From Fragum whitleyi (taxonomy: Eukaryota > Mollusca > Bivalvia > Cardiida > Cardiidae): 64,000 nt of DNA. The position numbers and the translations under genes were made by a program. The stretch spans positions 38,469,737 to 38,533,736 of the forward strand of contig OX411548.1 in the NCBI GenBank assembly GCA_948146395.1. Direction: 5' to 3'. Below the pieces are notes generated by a model that did not search any database, was not told the DNA's origin, and was given only the letters and a program-made list of their open reading frames with translations. Each line of letters starts with the position of its first letter. Position 1 is the stretch's first letter. Positions 41,701 to 53,700 of the stretch are shown here, one piece after another.

Positions 41701-44700
41701 GGTGATAACATTGACCAAGTTTCAAAAAGATCCAGCCAGAAACTTAGGAGGAGTTGCGTTGACAAGAAAAGTGGACCCAGAGACTAAGTTATCAAGGGGC
41801 ATAACTCAGGCAAAAATCAATGAACCGTAAAATCCTTCCTTCATGCACATCTACCAATTGAGGTGATTACATTGACCAAGTTTCAAGAAGATCCAGCCAG
41901 TAGTTTAGGAGGAGTTGCGTTGACAAGAAAAGTGGACGGACGTACGGACGGACGGATGGACGGACGGATGGACGGACGGATGGACGGATGGACGGACGGA
42001 CAGACGGAGAAGATGACGCCAATATACGTCCGCCTCCGGCGGCGTATAATAAAAATGGGGCCCTTACACTCTAGAAAGGGGGGCCTCATTTAAAGGCTGA
42101 AGTCTTTTTTTATACAACTTTTATTTATTTAACACATGCAATAATGTCTTCCTTTGCCATCCAATACACTGTTCTCATAGCCCCCACCACTCTTTAGTCT
42201 ACCTCTGACATGCTTCTGTGTATTGCTTCGTGGGTGGCCTGAAAATAAAAAATATTTTGAAATTAAATAAAAGGCAAATGGAAAGATTAAAATACACAAA
42301 ACTCAGGAACACACTTGGATAAAAAATAATAAACAGCCAGACATGAAACAAGAGCACCGCCTACGGGTGCCTATGCTCGGCTGTAAGTGCTGGATGGTGA
42401 AGTAACTAATGGATTGTGAAAAAAAAACTAAGTGGAAAAAGGGACATAATTAGCAGAAAATGTTTCAAAAGTTATCCAACTTGGAAGAAAAGGTCAAGTT
42501 TCATGTGAATGCCTTCAGTAGAACCAGAGATATTACAAAATGTCAAAGTTTTTACATTTTTTTCACAAATTTGACCTTGAAAAATGACTTTGACCTTCAC
42601 TGATGACCTTGAACTTGGTACCAACAGAAAGTGCTTGTCCCAGGCAATCATCATGAGAAATATGAAGACCCTATCACTTACCATTCAAAAGTTATTGCAA
42701 TGTCAAAATTTTTGCATTTTTTTCACAAGTTTGACCTTGAAAAATGACCTTGACCTTGACTGATGGCCTTGAACTTGGTACCAACAAAAAAGCCTTGTCC
42801 AAGGCAATCATCATCTTAAATATGAAGGCCCAATCACAAACCATTCAAAAGTTATCTCAAAATGTCAAGGTTTTTTGCATTTTTTTTCACAAATTTGACC
42901 TTGGAAAATGACCTTGACCTTAAATGATGACCTTGAACTTAGTACCAATAGAAAGTGCTTGTCCAAGGCAATCATCATGAGAGACATGAAGACCCTATCA
43001 CTTAACATTCAAAAGTAACAGCAATTTGTCAAAAATTTTGCATTTTTTCCACACAAGTTTGACCTTGAAAAATGACCTTGACCTTAACTGATGACCTTGA
43101 ACTTGGTACCAACAGAAAGGCCTTGTCCCAGTCAATCATCATGTGGAATATGAAAGCCCTATCACTTATCATTCAAAAGTTATCACAAAATGTCAAAGTT
43201 TTCGCAAGACGACGACAACGGCGACGACAACGACACCAAGGCTATAGCAATACCTCGGGTTTTCTCCGAAAACAGCCGAGCTAAAAATGGGCTTAGTGGC
43301 CCCTAGCCTAGGCATTTTTTTCATCCTATCCACTTCTCCAGGTCATATGAAAGTTTGGAAAGAAGACAGAGAAAGACAAAAGGGACTTCATTTTTCACAA
43401 TAAAACTTTACTTGCCCGATAGATGTTTAAACAGTCAGACATGCAAAAAATGGGCATAGTGGCCCCTAGGCGAGGCATTTTTTTTTTCATTCCCCCACCC
43501 AATTCCCCAGGCCATATGAAAGTTTGGGCAGAAGACAGAAAAAGACAAGTGGGGACTGAATTTCATTTGTTGTAATGAAATCTTACTTGCCTCTATTGAT
43601 AGATGTTTTGAATTATTTTGAAAAAAAAGAATGACAAACCTGCTTAAAGTCTTTCTGTAAGGACTCCGCTTTTACTGCTTCCATATGATCGGTAGTTGCG
43701 GCATGACGACTGATTGTGCTTGTCCCGTAGTTTGTACAATCCCCACTTGTAAATGCGTTTTTTTTTGTGTGTGTGTGTGTGTGTTTTATACAAAGTTCTG
43801 TTAACACTGAATTCCCATTTCTTTAAGCTCGAGCCACGGCGATTTTGCAGTCCACGAATCTTGAAAAAGTTTGTTTTTTCTTTAAGCTAGGCCCCTCGTC
43901 TTTTGAACTTCTGTTATTTTTAGGATCGTTGCCACCGATAATCAAGTGATTAATGTTTTTCCCTACAGAAAATGGAATCTCGGATGTTTGTTCGGCACTC
44001 AGATTCTGGTCACAAGGTGCCTTAGTTACGAAAGTTAAAATCAAATGACGTGCGTTTCATCTTTGTTTCGTAAATTTTGGAAACCGGCGCGTGTTCGAAG
44101 ATGCAAAGGTCAAGGTGAATGAATTCTCTTATGGTTTACATGATTGGTCGAAAACAGGGATGAATCTGTGTTGTGGCCAATTGCTGATCGATACACATTG
44201 TGACTGATTTTTGACGTGACTCCACAATAATGGTAGTAAGGATTGACTATACAATTTTGTTAGTCTGGATGCGCCGATGGTAGGCAATTGCGGGAATGCC
44301 TCTTATTGTGCGGCACCGTGGGCGCATTGGAGTGGGTTTTTTTTGCGGCAATCTTCGTATTTTCGCGGGATTCCCGCAATCCCGCACCCCCTAGAAGCAT
44401 CACTGATTAAGTCTACTTTTTACCGTTAGATTCCCGTGCCATTTTATTGGTTTATATAAAACAGGTTTGGGCAACACTTTAAAAAAGGTTACAATTTACC
44501 TTTCAAATTAAAGTTTTTGATTGTCTTATATGGCACATACATGTACTTTCATAATTGAAGCCAAGGAATTAGGTCCAAATCCTGTCACATGCTTAATTAG
44601 ATACCTGATATACCTATGGTAATTGATTCAGCACCTACGTTACAGCTCAGTTATGAAAATACACCTATACAGTTCATTCAATTTATAACAAATTTGATAT

Positions 44701-47700
44701 TTACTTGGATCGGAAAACAGGCTTATTGCTAATATATAAATCCTTTCCCAGCGCCAAGTTTTTATCTTTTAGATGCCAAGCTAAATAAATTCGGTATCTA
44801 ATGAGTTTAAATTTGATATTTTATTTCTAAAATAACCTAAACTTTTGCAATAAATCGATTAATTTCTAGAAAATAATTGTTTCAAGTTAGTCCGCAAAAC
44901 ATATTACACCGTCGGCGAAATGACATTAGCAAATTTATTATGACGAAACTTTAGGGTTGCTATCTGTTCTTAGCTCATTTGCATAGTTATTCCACTAGTG
45001 TAGTAACACCTGTGATATATCAAAAATATTCAACTGGGCTATTTCACTCACATGATGTAGGTAATATTATAAATTTCAATAATTGTGGCTCAAGCTTTCT
45101 TCAACAATGATTTAGATGAAGCTATCAAAGTAGGTCAAGATCAGGTAGCTTATCTGTGCAGGCCAATCTTGGTTTATACTATCTACCAAAGTTTTGTAAA
45201 AACAAGACAGAATATGTCATGAACAGCAAAAAAAAGGTTAAGGCTATTTGATTTTGCGTTCAGGATGATAATTTTGCATTTTCTTTCTTTAGAACTGGAT
45301 TGAAGGTGGAATAACATGCAAAGCAGGTTATAATTTATTAAGGATTGCAATAATTGTTTGATGCATCCAGAACTCATGGTTGTTTTACCTGTATTAAAAT
45401 CTTCAATGACTGTCAATGGATTAGTTGTAAAGAATGGAAATATAGGTTGTCTGTAATGAGGATCATAGCGGATCAAATTAAAACCACTGTCATACCACAC
45501 CTACAACATAGACAGTATATATAAACATAGATAAATAGGTTGTCTGTAACGAGGATCATAGCGGATCAAATTAAAACCACTGTCATACCACACCTACAAC
45601 ATAGACACTATATATAGGCCTCCCATGGATGCTTAGATAGCTGTAAAATAAGGTAGCATAAAGGTGAAGCAAATTCTAACTGCAATCGAACGGCTATCCC
45701 ACATAAGTTTATGATTATCAACCCATTGAAGGGGGTTAACTGTCAGAAACGATGAGTGCCACTGTTTGGAACCTCAGGGACCTTTAAATTGATAGTCTGA
45801 TGTGCTACCAACTGCGCTTTGGCAGCTTACAGCCAATAAGGCTAATATAGAAATATCAAATCTGAGTTAGACGCCACAACCCAATAGCAGTGGATTTGTG
45901 AACAAGGCCAAACTCAATTCCCCAATGCAATTTACCTCTTCAATAAACTATGAATAGCAGCTGAATGTAAATTCAGCTAGAAGCCATGAATAAGGCTTAG
46001 ATAAATACTTGTTTATAAATGGGGGCCATGAAAAAGAGGACAACAAGAGGTTTTCAAAGAGCACTTCAACCCTAATCTATCAGTGTAGCATCCATGGTCA
46101 AGATGTTGAACATTGATTTCCTGTCCAAGAAGTCTTGAGCTCAATTGCTGGGGAGAGGAAACAACCATGGTACATTCCTTGGCCCACATTTTTGCCCGGA
46201 GTACTGGTTTGTATCCAGGAAGCAGAAAGGAGAGTGTTAACCCTTGTCATGCTGAACCCGAAATATTCCTGCTTTGACAGGAGGTATAGACAAAGATCAG
46301 CCTGCACATATGTGCAGACTGATCTTAGTTCATACCACCTGAATTTCATTTCAAAAACAGAAAGGTGTAAAACTATGCATTCCTGAAATCAATACTCACT
46401 CACATTTGGTAACTACCAGTGCTTTTAGTACTTTGATTTTACATTTATTTTTTAACGATTTCTATTCAGCATGACAAGGGTTAAATCTAGCTGCAATAAT
46501 GTGGCCCTCTCTCAGATATTTTGATGACCATCCCACATCAGACTATCAAAAGGGATGGGGGTACGTTATCGCAACTAGGTTAAATCTTATTTGTAAGAAC
46601 TTGTATCCCTGTCCTTTTAAATAAATAGGTTGAAATCAATTCAAGATGTTCTTGCAAACCAAAGTACATGTACCATTAATCACTTCGAATAATCTTAGTC
46701 ATTAAACTGGAAGAAGATGGCCCTAAATCCAGTAAACCACATGTGGGACCTCTATCTCATTCGGAACATCACTCAGCCATTTCAGTAAACTGCAACAGAC
46801 CTCGGTTGTATGTAAGGCAGATGGGTATGTAACAAAATCGTGCATTTTGTTAAGCGGGAACAGTGTAAGAAAAGCTTGCACTGTAGATCTTTTACAGTAA
46901 ATAACGCCTGAAAAATCTTAATTTTTGAGAATGACAAATCTTTCTGAAAAATTTAGGGTTTTTTTGCCGTTATTTAAGAATCTAAAGATATTTATATAAG
47001 GATACGATGGTTTCACGTAAGTGACTTGAATGAGTAGTGTTAGCAACGTGGAATGCTTTCACTCACACTTTCGAGGGCTAACGCCATTTTAACTGACGTC
47101 ATTGAGTTTTTCCAAGGTTTTCCCTTAATTTTTCGTCAATGTACATCCGAGGTTGATCGTGAGATTGGCCAAGTGGTGTTCCGAATGACCTCTATCTGAT
47201 ACAGAATACCAAGTTTACAGATGCTGTAATTCATAGTTACTGAGAAAAGTGTGACTAAATATTAGTTAAGGATGGATGGAAGAACTTTCTCATGGACATA
47301 AAGCGTAAACCAGTTTACTCCACTCTTCTTAGAAGTGGAGGTAAAATGAGATAATTTCTTGTGTCAAAGGCAACAATTGTATTATAGATTGATGACAGAC
47401 AGGCAGACATGGTGAAACTAATATGACCCCTCTTCTTTGATGGTACATGGTATGAAAATTTTCACACAAAGGTATATAAAGTAAGCTATCTTCATAGTTG
47501 TATTGTAATTACATGGATAGAGCCAATGTCAAAATTCATTAAGTAACATCATAACTATGATCTGAGAAAGCTGAATTTCCTAGCACCACCACGTAAGATA
47601 CGTCTAAGTCCGATTCCAAATCAAAAACTTCAGACTTTCTCATATCAGTTTTGATAATTTAGTTAATGCAAATAATTAGAAGTCATTTTAAGACCAAAGC

Positions 47701-50700
47701 TCAAACTCCAACTACGAGTAAAAAGCTAGGAGTTTTAACTCTTAGAAGTCCTTTATATTGAAAGAACTACCCAGAATGATGGACTTTGTGAGCAAAAATG
47801 AATTATGTTTGATCTTATGAATATTCCCCTAATTTAAATTTTTTCAATATTAAAGTAGATCTACCCTTCCGATCTGCATCCCACAAAGAAAGGTATTGAT
47901 GTAGGCGATTATCAAGCGTTGCTAACCCGACAATATTACGTTATCAAAATCTGTTGTTATAGTGACAGTCTATTACTCTACGTGTTAGGCTTCACAGTAC
48001 TTGTTTTGTCCATCTATATGTTTATGCTTGGGTTGAATGTCCACGTTTGCACATGTGGACTTACTTTAAACCCTTTATTAGTTAAATTCGTAAAATGTCC
48101 AGAGTCAAATTACAGGACGTTTTCCTTGAATCGTCTAGGTCTGATTTTTAGGACATTTTTTGTGAAATACTGAATGCATATTATGTCGACGTCAACTTAT
48201 TGAGAGCACTGTTTATAGTCACAGAAACATGTGCAAAGTTTCAAAGCAATACCTGTAGTAGAAACAGAGATTTGAAACTGTTGCATGTAAAAACTTAACA
48301 AAAGCATGCATTACGTTGACACCAACTTTCTTTCCATCAATTTATCCTATCTAACGTTAACAAAGCAGAGCCCAATAAATGACGTCATTATGAACATTGC
48401 AAAGTTATTATGTGCAAAATAACATGCTTTAAGAGAATTGCCCAAAAGTTTTCATGTTTTGTCTCATTTTTTGCATTTAAAAGTAATGGAATAATTGTTT
48501 TTCTTGAAGGATCGGTTAATATTTTCCTTTTGTGAACCAAAAACAGCTAAATATATACTTATGGCTTAGTCACATGTGAAAATATGGCTTATATTGTTCA
48601 CTCAATGAAATCTTACACTGAAACAAACGATTATCCTCTATGTATACTTACAGAAGAAGAATAGACTTGTTTTATATATGGTATTGTCACCTGTACTTTA
48701 TAACTAAACTGGCTAGGAAGTGTTGGGGGAACCACCTTGGCATTGTACCAACCTGAAAATATAATAAATTTTAAGCTGAGGTGCTTTTGTTATAGCAAGA
48801 TGAAAAGTCCTGCTAAATAAGATTTTAAAGATGTCATAACGAATGTTTTCCAATAATATGAGTGAAACATTCGGTGTCATCAAGACAACCTGTTTAAACC
48901 TATGCCAAGCCATCTTGTTTCCTCATTCAGAATTTTTAAGTTTCTTATTGGCAGCTAAAATCTGGCTCTAATAAACACTTCATCTTAAAAATCTTTATAT
49001 GAATCTTAAGTATCTTGCTCTGACATACACACCTCTGATATACACTGCCCTCAATATAAAAGTACTATATGAATAACAAGGTTATTATAATATCGGTCTG
49101 TGTATGATTTTGTTTTGAAGGTGTTTTAACACTACCTTGATAATTTTCAGACATTTCTTGGAGGCTGGAGTCTTTAACCATGTATCCTTGGTATTTCTCT
49201 CATCAGTGCTACTACCCCATCCCTCAATCTAGAAGTCCCAGGTTTGATCTTGATGGCGACTCTTTCTTTCCGACTATTTGTCTCCCACAAATAGGTCGAT
49301 AATCGCAGACCTATATGGGGTAGCAGCTGGAGGCTAGGAAATGATTTCATGGTAGTACTTGTGTGAGAAATACCAGGAATCCATTGTTAGATGCTCCAGC
49401 CACCGTGATTTAACTGAAAAATTACAGTGGCATATATCTCCATTCAAACACACAAACAAACCACACCATCCTTTCCGAGCCACCAGCTGCTCAGGCTAAA
49501 TTGGTTTACTATCATCAACCAATTGGGAGACAAAGGATAGCAGCATGTGTACACTGTATGGAAACACTGTACGGTAGTTTGCAACGGTATATTCAAAATG
49601 TATTCAACGGTGTATTCAAGCTGTATTACACACAGACGGTGCTATAGGACGTTTAATCATTAGGTACGATGTATAATGTATTCAAAGCTGATTACGTAAA
49701 TGTTGTTATTATTTTACAGGATGATAGATTATAGTAATATCGAACAAAAATAAAGAACACTTACTTTTTCATGAACGCCTATCTGCCATTTTGAATATAC
49801 CGTTGCAAACTACCGTACAGTGTTTCCATACAGTGGTGTATGACACTTCAAAAAGTTTTACAATATCAGCTTGTGCATTTGTACAGCGTTACTCAACTGT
49901 AAAGCTTGCTATTTACATGTAAATGAAATTGTTTAAAAATGTTAGGCATATTCTCACATCTTATTTGAGCCTGTGCCTGACATTTCAAATAATTTCAAAT
50001 ATGCACCAATCAAAAACTTCGACAAGCCTGTGCATCCGCACTGTGAACTTAGATAGGGTCTCAAAGTACCTTTAAACAGACATACAATATTGAAATTGTA
50101 CCATGAAGCTGTCGTGGCTGCTCAATGTTTGAATCTCAAGCAAATTGTTGGAAATGTCACTCACAGTCTCATTTATTGAGAGGAGTTAACCCTAGTCATG
50201 CTGAACCCAGAATATTCCTGGTTTGGCAGGAAGTAAAGACAAAGATCAGTTGCACACATGTGCAGTCTGATCTTGGTCTTTACCACCTGTTTTGGGGTTT
50301 TTTGACACCAGAGAAGTTTAAATATTGCATTTTCAAAATAAATACTGACTCATTATAAGTGCATCCATCAAAATTTTGCCAAGGATTTTATACAGCTTGA
50401 CAAACTTTTAAAATTAAGATTTCATTGATGTGAATTCAGTTTATTATCAACTTACCAAAGATGATGTTCACATCCACGGCTGTATAACTCTGGAAAAGAG
50501 AAACATATCATAAACAAGAGATGTTTGTAAAACATTTCTGTCCCCCATAAAAGCAGGTCAATAACTTGTTCTTTGTCAATCAACAAAAGGCAATAACTCA
50601 CAAAACATGATGAGTAGAGTTATAGTTCTTGTGTACTGCAATTCTCCTCATTGAGATCTATCCTCCTGTGAAGTTTCATGATTCTAGCTGGCATACTTTT

Positions 50701-53700
50701 TGAGATATGCTCCGGATAGAAAACTGACTGAATCACTGACAAGTGCAAAGCAGTATACCCCCTCTTCTTTGAAGGGGGGCATAATAAATGTTGAATTAAA
50801 ATAAAGAATAATGTCCTCTTTATAATTGATTATTCATCTCATGTGCATCCATGGAGTCAATTTCATCAGTAGCAAGGGCAAAATATGATTAAGCCTAAAT
50901 TGGTTGCAGCTGCAGGATAGTGAAAGAGATCTAGTAATAAAAGAGACTTATAAGTCTTACAACAAGAGAACCGACTATACCACGGGCTTCTAATCTCAGC
51001 TGTTGGATGCTGGAAAGTGGATGAAAATATTAAAGTTGAAATATGATTGCAAATTGTCATAAGAAATGTTCGTTGCACTGCTGGATGACAAAGTATGAAA
51101 AACAAGAGAGGGAAATAACTAAAAAATAAAGCAAGATAGATTTACAGTTCTCGTGCATTGTTATCAATGAGAGGAACATTACTGCCAAGTTTCAAGAAAA
51201 TTGGAAAGGAGGTGACTGAAGGTGACAGAGTTATGTTACAGACAAAGAAGTGTAAGCCACCTGCCTGCACACCGGATGCCTGTCACAAAATCTCAAAATG
51301 TTGGCACATCTACAACCACGCAGTCCCTAATGATACAAAGGCTGTAGCAATACCTGGGTATTTGCCAAGCTAAAAATGCATTTAGAGCTAGCTCCTTATA
51401 TTGTATGGATTGATTTTATGATAGTATAAACTCTATGTTTCAGGTTTCTAGTAAATGTTTCAAAATAACTGATGTTGAAGTTATAACACCAACTCCATCA
51501 AATGTATAACTAACAACCATTGATTAAAATTCTTTGTCTTTTGTTCATGAACAGCCAAACATAAACTATTCAGCAAATATGAATAAAGCTTCAATGATAT
51601 TTTCTCTTTTTTTGGTAATGAGAGATGTGGTAAAAAAATATGAACATAAAAGCCTGATTAAGTATAAAAGTTCAGGAAATGTTTTAGGTCATCCTTGAAA
51701 TATGTATTTCAAGATTGACATAAAATGTTGCTTGGACCATATAAATATTAATATTAATATATCTCTTAAGTTAACAATTTACATCTTTCTTTCCAATCAT
51801 GCAGCAAAAGTTCATCTATTTTTTTTTATCTCAACAACAACTTATATTTAATAAATTCTGTAAAATATTTGTGTTTTTTGAGCAAAGAAAATAATTAGAG
51901 CAATGTAGAAATTGCTTTTAAAGCTTTTCTCATCAGGAGCAATACTAATGGAATTGTGTGCACATGGTTTAAATATCTCTTTTGCAGAGTTTCTGTTATG
52001 AAGATCCAGGGGCCTGTTTTACTAAACTTCTTAAGAACAAGAGTGCCATCGTCACAAAATACGCCGCTACTTTGCTGCTGTTTCACGAGAATAATTGTAG
52101 ACACTACTTATTTTGACAGAACCAAATTGAAAATGACCAAGTTTCATTTAAATCAAGACAAAAAGTTAGGAGGAGTTGCCTTCACAAGGCTGCAATTTCA
52201 ATAAGCCCCAGGCACTACGTTTTAAGGGGGCATAATTCAGGGAAATAAATGAGCCATAAAATCCTTGATCCATGTATAGACCTGCAATTTCAAGTGAGTG
52301 ACCAAAGATCAATTTTACATTGAAAATGATAGGAGATAACAGTTTCTCGGACCTCACTCTTTCTTGCAGAACTATACATCTACAAATTATGGTGATGACA
52401 TTGATCAAGTTTCATTTAAATAAAGACAAAAAGTAAGGAGGAGTTGTGTTCAAAAGGCTGCAATTTCAATAAGCCCTAGATACTAAGTTTTAAGGGGGCA
52501 TAATCTAGGGTAAAATTAATGAACCATAAAATCCTTACTTCATGCTCATCTACCAATATAGGTTATAACATCCACCAAGTTTCATTTAGATCCAGCCAGA
52601 AACTTAGGAAGAGTTGCATTCACAAGGCTGCAATTTCAATAAGCCCCAGAGACTAAATTTTAAGGGGGCATAACTGAGGCAATAAGCCCTAGAGACTATG
52701 TTTTTAAGGGGCATAACTCAGGCAAAAATCAACGAACCATAAAATCATTCCTTCATGCACATCTACCAATTGAGGTGATAACATTGACCAAGTTTCAAGA
52801 AGATCCAGCCAGAGACTTAGGAGGAGTTGCGTTGACAAGAAAAGTGGACCCAGAGGCTAAGTTATCAAGGGGCATAACTCAGGCAAAAATCAATGAACCG
52901 TAAAATCCTTCCTTCATGCACATCTACCAATTAAGGTGATAACATTGACCAAGTTTCAAGAAGATCCAGCCAGAAACTTAGGAAGAGTTGCGTTGACAAG
53001 AAAAGTGGACCCAGAGAATAAGTTATCAAGGGGCATAACTCAGGCAAAAATCAACGAACCTTAAAATCCTTCCTTCATGCACATCTACCAATTAAGCTGA
53101 TTACATTGACCAAGTTTCAAGAAGATCCAGCCAGAAACTTAGGAAGAGTTGCGTTGACAAGAAAAGTGGACCCAGAGACTAAGTTATCAAGGGGCATAAC
53201 TCAGGCAAAAATCAACGAACCGTAAAATCCTTCCTTCATGCACATCTACCAATTGAGGTGATAACATTGACCAAGTTTCAAGAAGATCCAGCAAGCAGTT
53301 TAGGAGGAGTTGTGTTGACAAGAAAAGTGGACGGACATACGGACGGACAGACAGATGGACGGATGGACAGACGGAGAAGATGACGCCAATATACGTCCGC
53401 CTCCGGCGGCGTATAATAAAAATTATCGTAAGTTAAAATCGCAAATCATACCTGGTGTTTTCATTCTTTGTTAGATTCTGCCTTGCAATATCTCATTGAA
53501 ATCGTCTTTTGAAGACGATTCCATTAAGATGATGCATGGCAGAATTCTATATTTAGTTTCTTATCTAGAGGCAACTTTAAATTTTGACTTGCGCAAAAAA
53601 TGCACGTAAGATGTTTAGTAAAACAGGCCCCAGTTTTGCAAGATTGGTTCCAAAGGTAACCTACCTTATCAATTTGTGGAGAAAGAGTCAATGTTCTATT

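Noticed and set aside
47919..48173. 84-residue hydrophobic plus-strand frame
   Set aside because: No splice context, homologue or repeat relation recognised; AT-rich DNA gives such frames by chance.
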